Position numbers and translations under genes: made by a program. Positions 44,154-53,724 of a DNA stretch of 64,000 nt are shown here, piece after piece. This DNA comes from Flavobacteriales bacterium. GTDB taxonomy: Bacteria > Bacteroidota > Bacteroidia > Flavobacteriales_F > PHOS-HE28. The first letter of the stretch is position 1. The number at the start of each line of letters is the position of its first letter. The notes beneath the pieces are model-generated. The model did no database searches and had not been told where the DNA came from. It was given only the letters and a program-made list of their open reading frames with translations. The stretch is from contig JADJAA010000002.1 in the NCBI GenBank assembly GCA_016704485.1, positions 310,001 to 374,000 on the forward strand. Direction: 5' to 3'.

Positions 44154-47100
44154 GGTAACGTGCCCAATGATCCGTTCAGAATTCGCTGCAGGAACATTGC
44201 CCATCCTGTAGTTGATCTTCCATACGTACACGCCATCCTGGGCGATCGTGCCTTTTACTGATCCATCCCATCCAATGGTTGGATCCGAAGTTGTGAAGAT
44301 CAATTCACCCCACCGATCGAAGATCTCCAATTTGTAGTTCTCCACATTACCACTGACCACTGGAAGGAACACATCGTTGATGTCATCGTTGTTCGGCGTG
44401 AAGGCATTCGGAACGTGAACATACATGTCGCAATCACCTACTAACACTTCGATCTGATCGGTGCCGAAAGCGCATTGGCCAGTGAATGAAACAGTGTAGG
44501 TTCCTGCTGCATCCACGGTCGTGTTATGCGATGTGGATCCGTTGCTCCAGAGGTAGCTTATTCCGTTGATCTCCGTTACGCTCAAGTTCACGTATTGGCC
44601 CGGGCAGATCACGGCTTCCGGGCCGATCTCCAGCGAAGTTATGCTGTCATTGAAGCTGATGTTGATCACATCCGTAGCGGTGCATCCTTCCAACGAATAG
44701 GTGACGGAATAGGAACCCTCGGTATCCACATCGATCGCAGATAGCGTTGAGCCGGTCGACCATAATACCTCCACATCTCCAGGGTCTACGGAAAGGGGAA
44801 CAGTAAGCCCTTCGCACGAAATGATATCGGCACCAAGGTCCGGTGTGGTAAGATCAACGACGTGTACTTCAACGGTATCGCTCGCACTACACCCGGCCAT
44901 GACCACATTCACCCAATAGATCCCTTCACCGTTGACCGAGATCGCATCGGCATTTGCACCCGTGCTCCACGTGTGCTGCGCATTCGGCTGTGTAGCATCA
45001 AGGATAACCGACTCACCCGGGCAGAGCACAACGTCATTTCCAATACTGAACGTCGAGGTCATGAAAACAGCTACGTCAATTGCATCCGTGACCATACATC
45101 CGTTCTGAGTAACCTCCACGGAATACGTCCCATCCGTATCGATCGTCAATGCAGGCTGTGTACTTCCCGTGCTCCACAAATATGTGGCACCAGCTTGTGC
45201 TACATCCAATAGAAGCGATGTGCCTTCGCATAATGTTGTATCGGTACCCAGTTCAACGATCGGTTCATCCAGGATCGTGATCACGGCATTGTCCGTCACG
45301 GTGCACCCGTTAACAGTAACTTCAACATTCACGTTCACTGCATTCCCCGAAGTGTAAGTTGCTCCGGTCGATCCGTCATTCCACAGGTAGATACCACCGG
45401 CAGCAGTGGCATCGTAGGTGGTTGTTGTTCCGGGGCAAATACTTGTGTCAGGTCCTATCTCAACCAATGGAAGTGGATTGAACACAACGCTCACCGTATC
45501 ATACAAAGCACATTGGCCAACAGTGGCAACTACGGAATAGGTACCGGTCGTACTCACGGAACGCATTGCACTAGTGGATGCATTCTCCCAGAGATAGGTA
45601 GCGCCCGGTAGTGTGGCGTCCAATGTTGTCGATTCTCCGTCGCATAACTGAAGGTCCGGACCTAGATCCAACGCATTGCCTTGTGCATAGGTCACAACGA
45701 TGGTATCACTTGCGGAGCAACCCGCGATCGGCACATGTTCCACCCAGTAGGTTCCGGCATCCAGGACAGTGAATGATGAACCAGCGATCGCGCCGTTCCA
45801 TGTGTTTGTCCCGTTCGCTAACCCAGGGTCAAGTACCAAGGATGCTCCCGGGCAAAGCACAGTGTCGGGACCTAGATCGATGGTCAATGTTCCAAATTCG
45901 ATCTGCACAGTATCCACAGAGGAGCAGCTATTGAACGTGACCTCAACTGCATAGGTGCCGCTCGTTGAAACGAGCAAGGTTGATGTGATGGCCCCCGTAT
46001 TCCAAGAATAGGTGGCACCCGCTACTGTTGCATCCAACAATATCGAAGTTTCGCCATTGCATAGAAGTTGATCTGCACCAAGATCAATAAGATCGGTTGC
46101 TAGTACTGTTACCAATACAGTATCAGTTGTGATACACGAACCCTGTATCGCTTGCACCCAATAGGTTCCTGAAGTTGCTGCCGTGATCGTTGGGGTAGCA
46201 GCTCCTGTACTCCACAAGTAGGTTGCACCGGCTGTGGTTGCATCGAGCATAACATCCTCGCCTTGGCACAACGAAACATCCAGACCAAGATCCACGAGTG
46301 TTGCGGTGATCACGTTCACAACAACGGTATCATACGCCGCACAATTACCAACGGTGACGATGACGCTATGCGTAGCTGAAGCACTCGCCGTAATGGTTGG
46401 AGTAACAGCTCCATTGCTCCAGAGGTAGGAAGCACCAGGCCAAGTAGCATCGAGCGTGGCTGATGTGCCGTTGCATAATGTTTGGTCAACTCCAAGATCA
46501 ACAACCGGAGCAGGCGCAACAATCACTACCACAGTATCAGTCGTGGTGCAAATTCCTTGGATCGCTTGCACCCAATAGGTTCCTGAGGTTGCTGTAGTGA
46601 TCGTTGGGGTGATGGCTCCTGTACTCCACAAGTAGGTTGCACCGGCTGTGGTTGCATCGAGCAATACGTTTTCGCCTTGGCACAACGAAACATCCGGACC
46701 AAGATCCACGAGTGTTGCGGTGATCACGTTCACAACAACCGTATCATACGCCGCACAATTACCAACGGTGACGATGACGCTATGCGTAGCTGAAGCACTC
46801 GCCGTAATGGTTGGAGTAACAGCTCCATTGCTCCAGAGGTAGGAAGCACCAGGCCAAGTAGCATCCAGTGTTACAGAAGTTCCGTTGCAAAACGCTTGAT
46901 CAACTCCAAGGTCAACAACGGGAGCTGGTGCAACGGTAACTACAACTGTATCGGTAGTCGTGCATATCCCTTGTATCGCTTGCACCCAATAGGTTCCTGA
47001 AGTTGCTGCCGTGATCGTTGGGGTAGCAGCTCCTGTACTCCACAAGTAGGTTGCACCGGCTGTGGTTGCATCGAGCATAACATCCTCGCCTTGGCACAAC

Positions 47101-50100
47101 GAAACATCCAGACCAAGATCCACGAGTGTTGCGGTGATCACGTTCACAACAACGGTATCATACGCCGCACAATTACCAACGGTGACGATGACGCTATGCG
47201 TAGCTGAAGCACTCGCCGTAATGGTTGGAGTAACAGCTCCATTGCTCCAGAGGTAGGAAGCACCAGGCCAAGTAGCATCGAGCGTGGCTGATGTGCCGTT
47301 GCATAATGTTTGGTCAACTCCAAGATCAACAACCGGAGCAGGCGCAACAATCACTACCACAGTATCAGTCGTGGTGCAAATTCCTTGGATCGCTTGCACC
47401 CAATAGGTTCCTGAGGTTGCTGTAGTGATCGTTGGGGTGATGGCTCCTGTACTCCACAAGTAGGTTGCACCGGCTGTGGTTGCATCGAGCAATACGTTTT
47501 CGCCTTGGCACAACGAAACATCCGGACCAAGATCCACGAGTGTTGCGGTGATCACGTTCACAACAACCGTATCATACGCCGCACAATTACCAACGGTGAC
47601 GATGACGCTATGCGTAGCTGAAGCACTCGCCGTAATGGTTGGAGTAACAGCTCCATTGCTCCAGAGGTAGGAAGCACCAGGCCAAGTAGCATCGAGCGTG
47701 GCTGATGTGCCGTTGCATAATGTTTGGTCAACTCCAAGATCAACAACCGGAGCAGGCGCAACAGTCACTACCACAGTATCAGTCGTGGTGCAAATTCCTT
47801 GGATCGCTTGCACCCAATAGGTTCCTGAGGTTGCTGTAGTGATCGTTGGGGTGATGGCTCCTGTACTCCACAAGTAGGTTGCACCGGCTGTGGTTGCATC
47901 GAGCAATACGTTTTCGCCTTGGCACAACGAAACATCCGGACCAAGATCCACGAGTGTTGCGGTGATCACGTTCACAACAACCGTATCATACGCCGCACAA
48001 TTACCAACGGTGACGATGACGCTATGCGTAGCTGAAGCACTCGCCGTAATGGTTGGAGTAACAGCTCCATTGCTCCAGAGGTAGGAAGCACCAGGCCAAG
48101 TAGCATCGAGCGTGGCTGATGTGCCGTTGCATAATGTTTGGTCAACTCCAAGATCAACAACCGGAGCAGGCGCAACAGTTACGACTATTGAATCAGTTGC
48201 CGTGCAGGTCCCCTGTGTTGCCTGCACCCAGTATGTTCCAGCAGTGCCGATCGTTATCGAATTGGTCAGTTCTCCCGTATTCCATAAGAACGTAGCACCC
48301 GGAACCAATGCAGTAAGAGAAGTTGTGGAACCCTGGCAGAATGAAACGTCCGGTCCAAGATCGACCACCGGCAACAGGGTTACGGATACGGCTATGGAAT
48401 CTCGCCCCGTGCAACCGTTCAGGGTAGCATCAACCCAATAGATCCCTGCATTGCCAACAGTGATCGAATTGGTCAGTTCTCCCGTATTCCATACGAATGT
48501 GGCACCCGGAACCAGTGCCGTAAGAGTGGTTGTTGAACCTTGGCATAACGAAACGTCCGACCCAAGATCCACCACCGGCAACGGAGTTACGGATACGGTT
48601 ATTGAATCTCGAACTACGCAACCGTTCAAGGTAGCATCTACCCAATGGATCCCCGCATTGCCAACAGTGATCGAATTGGTCAGTTCCCCCGTACTCCATA
48701 GGAATGTGGCACCCGGAATTAATGCGGAAAGAGAAGTTGTGGCACCTTGACAGATCGTAATATCAGGACCCAGGTCCACGGTTTGCAACACATAATGCGA
48801 CAAGGTGAATGCATCGCTCGATGTACAATTGTTCAGTGTTACATCCACTGAATAAAGACCAGGGGTAAAGGCGGTATAGGTCGGGGTCAATGCGCCATCC
48901 TGCCAGAGGTAGGTTGCACCTGGAGCCGTGGCATCCAAGAGTACGTTGGAACCCGGACATACGGTCTGGTCCGGTCCGAGGTCAACTATTGGCAAAGGGT
49001 TATAACTGACATTGATCATGTCCGTGGTAGAACATCCGTTCACCGTCACGTCCACACTATACATGCCGCCAGTGGTAACATTGAATGTTGCGTTCGTGGA
49101 ATTATCCTGCCACACATATGAAGCATTAGGCGTAGTCGCATCCAACAGAAGCGCTTGGCCAGCGCATAACGCGGTGTCCGGGCCGATATCAACCACCGGT
49201 AAAGGGCTGTAGAATACTTCGATGAGGTCACTCGCGAAGCAATTATTCATCTGCACGTTCACGCTATAGATACCCGGCGCGGAAACGTTGAAACTAGAAT
49301 TGCCCGATCCATCTTGCCAAGTGTAGGATGCGGAGGGATTGCTCGCATTCAGTAATAGTGTTTGTCCAGTACACAAGGTCGTATCAGGCCCGAGGTCGAC
49401 CGCTGGTGAGGGATCATAAGCAACAGTGATCGCATCACTGGCTGAACAATTGTTCGCGGTAACCGTGACGTTGTAATTTCCAGGTCCTGTTACAGGAAAT
49501 GAAGATCCCGTGGAGCCATCCTGCCAAAGATAGGTCCCGCCTGGAACTGCCGCATCGAGCGTTAATGACTGCCCGGTGCATAGTGTAGCATCCGGTCCGA
49601 GGTCAACAACCGGCAACGGCGTAACGGTAACGAGGATATCATCGGTCAGGACCACCGTGCCTGTCAATGAAATATCATCAAGTCCAAAGTCATTGCCGAC
49701 CGCATCACCGCTCATTGCCCGCAAGCAGACCGTTGCAGAGGTCTGTCCTGGTGCAGTGGTCCATGTTTGTGTAACGTTCTGCCAACCATTCGCCCATATT
49801 GGAAGCGTTACTTGCGGGCCTAAGGCGGTACCATCGATATGCCATTGTAAACGAGCAGGTGTCGAATTGGAGACCGAAAGTGTCCAATAGCTGAATGTAT
49901 AGGTCTGACCGCCACAGACGGATACGGTCTGGCACCATACATTGTCCAATGCGGAAGCCGGACCGGCGTTCACGATCATTAAATTTCCGGTACCTGACCC
50001 TGCGAATAACGGGTGATAATCAGCGGCGTTGGTGCCAACGTAATAGTTCCCAACGACCTGTAGGTTGGTCGAACTAGTGAAGTCGGAGGTAAAGCCAGTA

Positions 50101-50396
50101 TTTCCGCCGCTGAAATTCCCATTGGTTATTAATTCGGCAGAAGGGTATGAAATTTGGCACCAATAGACTCCCGATGCGTTCACTGAGATGTTATCTCCTA
50201 GGTCACCTGTACTCCACAAATAGGAAGAGAAGCCGGGTGGAGCCTGTAACGGGACGGACTGGCCTTGACAAACCGTGGTATCGTTGCCTAAAGAAAAGGA
50301 ACACGTTGGTTGCGCAACCACGACCGCACTGAACAGGCCAGCTCCAAGGAGGAGCAAGAACCGGAACGGTCGTTGGATCTGCGTAATAGTGAACAT
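44142..50396 (-). CDS. Giant T9SS-secreted adhesin-like protein with 26 Ig/PKD-like repeats and CHU_C domain
   Basis: About 2,084 residues. The start MFTITQIQ gives a signal peptide (LLLLGAGLFSAVVVAQ); an in-frame ATG at 50426 is the alternative. After one repeat comes an inserted jelly-roll-like domain of about 165 residues (AELITNGNFSGG..., DFGLDDISLTGT), similar to carbohydrate-binding or DUF642-like folds. Then repeats of about 69-80 residues follow, each starting (V/I)(D/E)(L/I)GxDxxxCxGxxxxLDA and containing YLWSTG. Each carries two Cys that could form a disulfide. The last 95 residues (VPNAFTPNNDDINDVF, IFDRWGELIF, GWDG, DGVYVWKI) are the gliding-motility/CHU_C (T9SS type B) sorting domain. 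Repeats 9-18 form the 414-bp tandem array. Role in adhesion is inferred from architecture. Confidence 0.92.
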   Translation of the reverse strand: MFTITQIQRPFRFLLLLGAGLFSAVVVAQPTCSFSLGNDTTVCQGQSVPLQAPPGFSSYLWSTGDLGDNISVNASGVYWCQISYPSAELITNGNFSGGNTGFTSDFTSSTNLQVVGNYYVGTNAADYHPLFAGSGTGNLMIVNAGPASALDNVWCQTVSVCGGQTYTFSYWTLSVSNSTPARLQWHIDGTALGPQVTLPIWANGWQNVTQTWTTAPGQTSATVCLRAMSGDAVGNDFGLDDISLTGTVVLTDDILVTVTPLPVVDLGPDATLCTGQSLTLDAAVPGGTYLWQDGSTGSSFPVTGPGNYNVTVTANNCSASDAITVAYDPSPAVDLGPDTTLCTGQTLLLNASNPSASYTWQDGSGNSSFNVSAPGIYSVNVQMNNCFASDLIEVFYSPLPVVDIGPDTALCAGQALLLDATTPNASYVWQDNSTNATFNVTTGGMYSVDVTVNGCSTTDMINVSYNPLPIVDLGPDQTVCPGSNVLLDATAPGATYLWQDGALTPTYTAFTPGLYSVDVTLNNCTSSDAFTLSHYVLQTVDLGPDITICQGATTSLSALIPGATFLWSTGELTNSITVGNAGIHWVDATLNGCVVRDSITVSVTPLPVVDLGSDVSLCQGSTTTLTALVPGATFVWNTGELTNSITVGNAGIYWVDATLNGCTGRDSIAVSVTLLPVVDLGPDVSFCQGSTTSLTALVPGATFLWNTGELTNSITIGTAGTYWVQATQGTCTATDSIVVTVAPAPVVDLGVDQTLCNGTSATLDATWPGASYLWSNGAVTPTITASASATHSVIVTVGNCAAYDTVVVNVITATLVDLGPDVSLCQGENVLLDATTAGATYLWSTGAITPTITTATSGTYWVQAIQGICTTTDTVVVTVAPAPVVDLGVDQTLCNGTSATLDATWPGASYLWSNGAVTPTITASASATHSVIVTVGNCAAYDTVVVNVITATLVDLGPDVSLCQGENVLLDATTAGATYLWSTGAITPTITTATSGTYWVQAIQGICTTTDTVVVIVAPAPVVDLGVDQTLCNGTSATLDATWPGASYLWSNGAVTPTITASASATHSVIVTVGNCAAYDTVVVNVITATLVDLGLDVSLCQGEDVMLDATTAGATYLWSTGAATPTITAATSGTYWVQAIQGICTTTDTVVVTVAPAPVVDLGVDQAFCNGTSVTLDATWPGASYLWSNGAVTPTITASASATHSVIVTVGNCAAYDTVVVNVITATLVDLGPDVSLCQGENVLLDATTAGATYLWSTGAITPTITTATSGTYWVQAIQGICTTTDTVVVIVAPAPVVDLGVDQTLCNGTSATLDATWPGASYLWSNGAVTPTITASASATHSVIVTVGNCAAYDTVVVNVITATLVDLGLDVSLCQGEDVMLDATTAGATYLWSTGAATPTITAATSGTYWVQAIQGSCITTDTVLVTVLATDLIDLGADQLLCNGETSILLDATVAGATYSWNTGAITSTLLVSTSGTYAVEVTFNSCSSVDTVQIEFGTLTIDLGPDTVLCPGASLVLDPGLANGTNTWNGAIAGSSFTVLDAGTYWVEHVPIAGCSASDTIVVTYAQGNALDLGPDLQLCDGESTTLDATLPGATYLWENASTSAMRSVSTTGTYSVVATVGQCALYDTVSVVFNPLPLVEIGPDTSICPGTTTTYDATAAGGIYLWNDGSTGATYTSGNAVNVNVEVTVNGCTVTDNAVITILDEPIVELGTDTTLCEGTSLLLDVAQAGATYLWSTGSTQPALTIDTDGTYSVEVTQNGCMVTDAIDVAVFMTSTFSIGNDVVLCPGESVILDATQPNAQHTWSTGANADAISVNGEGIYWVNVVMAGCSASDTVEVHVVDLTTPDLGADIISCEGLTVPLSVDPGDVEVLWSTGSTLSAIDVDTEGSYSVTYSLEGCTATDVINISFNDSITSLEIGPEAVICPGQYVNLSVTEINGISYLWSNGSTSHNTTVDAAGTYTVSFTGQCAFGTDQIEVLVGDCDMYVHVPNAFTPNNDDINDVFLPVVSGNVENYKLEIFDRWGELIFTTSDPTIGWDGSVKGTIAQDGVYVWKINYRMGNVPAANSERIIGHVTLLR
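46092..48161 (-). repeat. Coding tandem array: five 414-bp units
   Basis: Exactly 2,070 bp = 5 x 414 bp, each unit encoding two different repeats (type A with LCNGTSATLDATWPGA, type B with LCQGENVLLDATTAGA). Nucleotide identity between units is very high. Units are also related at 828-bp spacing: about 46144-46864 is identical, as far as I can compare, to 46972-47692, while neighbouring units differ at several positions. Confidence 0.92.
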
Positions 50397-50458
50397 GCGT
50401 GCGCGAGAGGACAAATTTCGGACCATTGACGGAACCGATCGCCAAATAGTTGTACAGG

Positions 50459-51115
50459 TTATCGATCAGCTATGAACATCCGGTTCACGCCTTCATAACG
50501 AAATTCGGTAACGGTATTGAATACGCGCCCCAAATGATCTGCGATCTTTTGGCTTCTGTTACCGCTTTTTTCATCATATGCCACGGTGTTGAAACACACG
50601 ATTCCACCTTGCTCACAGCGGTCCCGTAGACCATGGCTGAACCCGCTCGTATCAACGCCACGAGCGAGGTCCAGATCCTCGAATAGATCCACAAGAATGA
50701 GGTCGAAGCGCTCTTTTATCGCATGGATCCGGACAACTGCATCCCCTTGGATCATGGTGAACTTTTCAATACCATCCGCACCAAAATGGCTGGTCGCCAG
50801 ATCCATCATACAGGGGTCCAGCTCAATGGCAGTGATAGATGCCTTGGAATCCAATTCATTCCGAAGAATATAGGCCGCGCTACCGCCACCAAAACCAAGC
50901 ATTAGTACGGTTTTTGGTCGTAGGTCTTTGAATACCTCATGCAACGTATTCTGCCAAACACGGTGTAAACTGCCGAAAGATTGGTTACCATTAGCCGAAT
51001 TGAGAACTTTTCGTCCGTTCTCCCACCGTATTTCCAACGGTCCGAATTTCCCATTTGCTGTATGGGTCCTTATCGGAAAGATATAGCTTAAGAACCGGGC
51101 AAATAGATCATCCAT
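50459..51115 (-). CDS. Spermidine-synthase-like class I SAM-dependent methyltransferase
   Basis: A 218-residue Rossmann-fold protein. VLMLGFGGGSAAYIL is the glycine-rich SAM or dcSAM loop, AIELDPCMMDLA carries the acidic residue binding the nucleoside, GDAVVRI and FDLILVDLFEDL follow. The relation to spermidine synthase is clear, but key polyamine-binding residues of true SpeE were not seen, so a methyltransferase or a degenerate aminopropyltransferase is equally likely. It lies 62 bp upstream of the giant adhesin gene on the same strand, and is divergent from the propeller-like gene at 51229. Confidence 0.75.
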   Translation of the reverse strand: MDDLFARFLSYIFPIRTHTANGKFGPLEIRWENGRKVLNSANGNQSFGSLHRVWQNTLHEVFKDLRPKTVLMLGFGGGSAAYILRNELDSKASITAIELDPCMMDLATSHFGADGIEKFTMIQGDAVVRIHAIKERFDLILVDLFEDLDLARGVDTSGFSHGLRDRCEQGGIVCFNTVAYDEKSGNRSQKIADHLGRVFNTVTEFRYEGVNRMFIADR

Positions 51116-51228
51116 GTTCAAGCGTCATGTTGCGAAGATCGTGGTTTCGACGGGTAGGCTAGTGGATGATCATTATTTGTCCCGCGGTACAAGCGGCCAT
51201 TTTCACGAACTTAGCACGATTCCCGAAC

Positions 51229-52356
51229 ATGGAACAAGAACGATCAGTATCATTAAGAGCAAAGGCATGGTTGGGCTTTTTGCTATTCATAACAGCGGTC
51301 GCACTTCGAGCGCAAGTGCCCGTTCCGTTCACCTCGAAGGATGAACGCTTCATGGTGTTCGCCAATGAACGATTCGAAAAATTGGAGCCGAGACCAGCTC
51401 AAAAGACCTTTGCCATGGATGGCGAACTGGTCTATTTGGATCACAATGGAGCGTTGAAGATCTTCACGATCGAAGGGCACAGTTTGCATCTCCTTGAACC
51501 CAACGGAGTAGGGGAGGTAAAAGGAACTGGTCGTCGCATCGCATGGCTGAAGGCCGATACGTTGAAAACGGTTCGATCCAGAAGTGTTAAAGTGATCTCG
51601 ACCGGGGTTGCAAAATTCACAGTATCAGATAGTTCCATTGTCTACTTGGATTCAGCAAAGAAGACGATATCAGTTTGGTGGCGGAACCACGAGGAAACAC
51701 TGGTCGATGTGCAAGTAGCAACGGATAAACCACAATGGAGTCATGCGGGAGGTCAAGTTGTGATCCTGGATAGAGCGAACCGAATAATATGGCGGTTCGC
51801 GAAAGGTGAATTACAGGTCCTGTGCGATAGCACAGATATTGGAATTGTGAGTGTTGGTGATGGAATTGTTGGTTATTGGGACGATAGGTCCAACCAATTC
51901 AAAGTGAACGATGGAACAACGGATATGGTCTTTAGCCAATTGCGCCCAGTAAGTGCAAAAGCGGGAAACGGTATCTTTGCGTGGGTGGATGGTGCGGGTG
52001 GGCTGCGCTGTTGGAAGAATGGTGTTACGCAGCGACTCACTACTGATATTCCAAGCGGTTATTGGGTGCAGGACGAGATCCTTCTTTATTTGGACGAAGG
52101 TGATCTGAAAATGTTCAATGGCAATGAGGTCATCCTAGTGGAAGCGTACGTTCCGGAACGATGGCAAGTAGTGGGCAGCAAACTTGTATACCTGGACCTG
52201 AACCGTGAGTTACGCGGTATAGTGGATGGTAAACGGGAACGGTTCGGAACAGAGGCCAATATCGATACCTTCGATCTTTATGGTGATGCGATCGCTTATC
52301 CTAGTCCTACCGGGTTGTTCACGGTGCTAAGAGGCGGGCGAGTATCTACTTATTAG
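51229..52356 (+). CDS. Secreted propeller-like protein of unknown function
   Basis: A 375-residue exported protein. The start MEQERS at 51229 gives a signal peptide (AWLGFLLFITAVALRAQ); the longer frame to 51166 is unlikely. The body consists of repeated short beta-strand units such as GELVYLDHNGALKIF, SSIVYLDSAKKTISVW, EILLYLDEGDLKMF and SKLVYLDLNRELRG, consistent with a six- or seven-bladed beta-propeller. No catalytic motif, lipobox or T9SS sorting domain is seen. No family was recognised. Confidence 0.7.
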   Translation: MEQERSVSLRAKAWLGFLLFITAVALRAQVPVPFTSKDERFMVFANERFEKLEPRPAQKTFAMDGELVYLDHNGALKIFTIEGHSLHLLEPNGVGEVKGTGRRIAWLKADTLKTVRSRSVKVISTGVAKFTVSDSSIVYLDSAKKTISVWWRNHEETLVDVQVATDKPQWSHAGGQVVILDRANRIIWRFAKGELQVLCDSTDIGIVSVGDGIVGYWDDRSNQFKVNDGTTDMVFSQLRPVSAKAGNGIFAWVDGAGGLRCWKNGVTQRLTTDIPSGYWVQDEILLYLDEGDLKMFNGNEVILVEAYVPERWQVVGSKLVYLDLNRELRGIVDGKRERFGTEANIDTFDLYGDAIAYPSPTGLFTVLRGGRVSTY

Positions 52357-52368
52357 GTGGATCTCGTT

Positions 52369-53418
52369 CTACTCCTCCAATGTCCACAAACTCGTTGTGA
52401 ACCGTTTTCCGCGTAGGTCGATATTGCCGATCTCACGGACCTTGAATGTCTCAGGCAGTTGGAGCACATCCAATAGATCTTTGGATATCAAATTATCCAC
52501 ACCGTGTGCGTTGCAGCTGTTCTGGATGCGGGCAGCTGTATTCACTACATCGCCACTGAAGATCCGCTCCTTCTTCACTCGGCCTACTTCACCTGCGGTA
52601 ACCTCGCCGTAGTGGAATCCTGCTTTGAATAAGGGTTCAATACCGTAGCGTTTTTTGTAATATGGAGCTCTGGTCCGGAGCTTTTTGCGGATGTTAAAGA
52701 AGCACACGATGCACCGGTAGCGAATTATACCACGCCGCAAGGGCCACGTAACGCTTACTTCATCACCTACATATTGGTAGATCTCTCCACGTGCATCCAC
52801 GATAGGGTCGGTGATATCGGTATACAATTCGTTCAACAATTGGAAATACTTCACGTTTCCCAATCGCTCTGCGATGGAGGTGGAAGAACGCATATCCAGG
52901 AACATGAATACGCGCATTTCCTGTTGCGGTTTATGGTATCGTCCGGTCAAATAGGCAATACCTCCGCTTCCGAATTGATCGTTAAGGCGCACCATGAAAA
53001 CACTGGCTCCGACCAATATGGTCCAGAACATGTATTGACCTAGGAAACGCGGACTACTTAGGTGTTCGAGGAATACGTTCGCGAACGGGTCACTAGCGCT
53101 CAAAGCAGGAACAACAGCCCCCGTGAACGTGATCACAAAGAACATGATCACGGCCATTATGGTGATCGCCTTCACGAACGAGTATTTGCGTAAACGGTCT
53201 CTAAGGATCAAGATGTAGATACCACCACCAAATAAACCCGCTAGTAACGAGGTGATGAACCGTTCGTTCAAATGCTCGGCATACGTGCTGGGGATACCAT
53301 GTACAAGCAACACATTGTGTTCGAACAAAGCCGCAATAAAGCCAACTAAAACCCAGATGAATGTAATGCGGAATACGCGGTTCAATCGCAATTGGGACCG
53401 GTCTCTACTAGCTGCCAT
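52369..53418 (-). CDS. Membrane-bound class III adenylate/guanylate cyclase
   Basis: A 349-residue protein with a membrane part of about four helices (18-160) and a C-terminal class III cyclase domain. Both metal-binding aspartates are visible, in MFLDMRSSTSIAERLG and QYVGDEVSVTW, as is GDVVNTAARIQ with the transition-state Asn/Arg region. Bacteroidota cyclases of this build are common; their product (cAMP or cGMP) and input are usually unknown. The start is set at 53418 because a perfect -7 box (53428-53435) lies just upstream and overlaps the alternative start at 53430. Confidence 0.9.
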   Translation of the reverse strand: MAASRDRSQLRLNRVFRITFIWVLVGFIAALFEHNVLLVHGIPSTYAEHLNERFITSLLAGLFGGGIYILILRDRLRKYSFVKAITIMAVIMFFVITFTGAVVPALSASDPFANVFLEHLSSPRFLGQYMFWTILVGASVFMVRLNDQFGSGGIAYLTGRYHKPQQEMRVFMFLDMRSSTSIAERLGNVKYFQLLNELYTDITDPIVDARGEIYQYVGDEVSVTWPLRRGIIRYRCIVCFFNIRKKLRTRAPYYKKRYGIEPLFKAGFHYGEVTAGEVGRVKKERIFSGDVVNTAARIQNSCNAHGVDNLISKDLLDVLQLPETFKVREIGNIDLRGKRFTTSLWTLEE

Positions 53419-53427
53419 GGAAGGCGG

Positions 53428-53435
53428 CAAAGTTA
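53428..53435 (-). promoter_or_regulatory. Bacteroidota -7 promoter element TAACTTTG (cyclase gene)
   Basis: caaagtta on the + strand; exact TAnnTTTG on the minus strand, 9 bases upstream of the ATG at 53418. It implies a leader of a few bases at most. Confidence 0.5.
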
Positions 53436-53545
53436 GCTTGGGCGGGGCATGGAACGTGAATGGAACGTTAAGGATCGGAAAAGATCTACATAGCTCAGGG
53501 CTGATAACTGTTGATCAGGGTCTTTCCAGAACTTGTCGACTTAGG

Positions 53546-53553
53546 TATCTTTG
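53546..53553 (+). promoter_or_regulatory. Bacteroidota -7 promoter element TATCTTTG
   Basis: Exact match to the consensus. The next ATG (53566) opens a 52-codon frame; the secreted CRD-like gene starts 134 bp downstream. Confidence 0.45.
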
Positions 53554-53565
53554 CATATTGGTCAA

Positions 53566-53724
53566 ATGTTGAGATATCTTTTGTGCTTTACTGCACTGTG
53601 TCTGCGAGGCATTGGCAAGGATACCTCTTTGGTGTGTTTTATGGATTCTAAGACCCATGTATTCAAAGATAGGGTGAGTGCGGCACATGGGTCACAAATT
53701 CAAAGAACAGCATTGGATGCTTGA
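53566..53724 (+). CDS. Small frame (52 aa) with signal-like N terminus, upstream of CRD-like gene
   Basis: It begins 12 bp after a perfect -7 promoter box and encodes MLRYLLCFTALCLRG followed by a polar stretch, ending at a TGA at 53722 inside the next gene. It could be a leader peptide, the broken former signal peptide of the downstream gene, or chance. No homolog is recognised. Confidence 0.25.
   Translation: MLRYLLCFTALCLRGIGKDTSLVCFMDSKTHVFKDRVSAAHGSQIQRTALDA

Noticed and set aside
46234..48084. Regularly spaced 64- to 68-codon frames on both strands at 414-bp intervals
   Set aside because: They are shadows of the tandem repeats in the giant adhesin gene, repeated because the DNA is repeated; not separate genes.
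46092..48161. CRISPR-like regular spacing
   Set aside because: Units are 414 bp, coding, in frame and without spacers; no cas genes are nearby.
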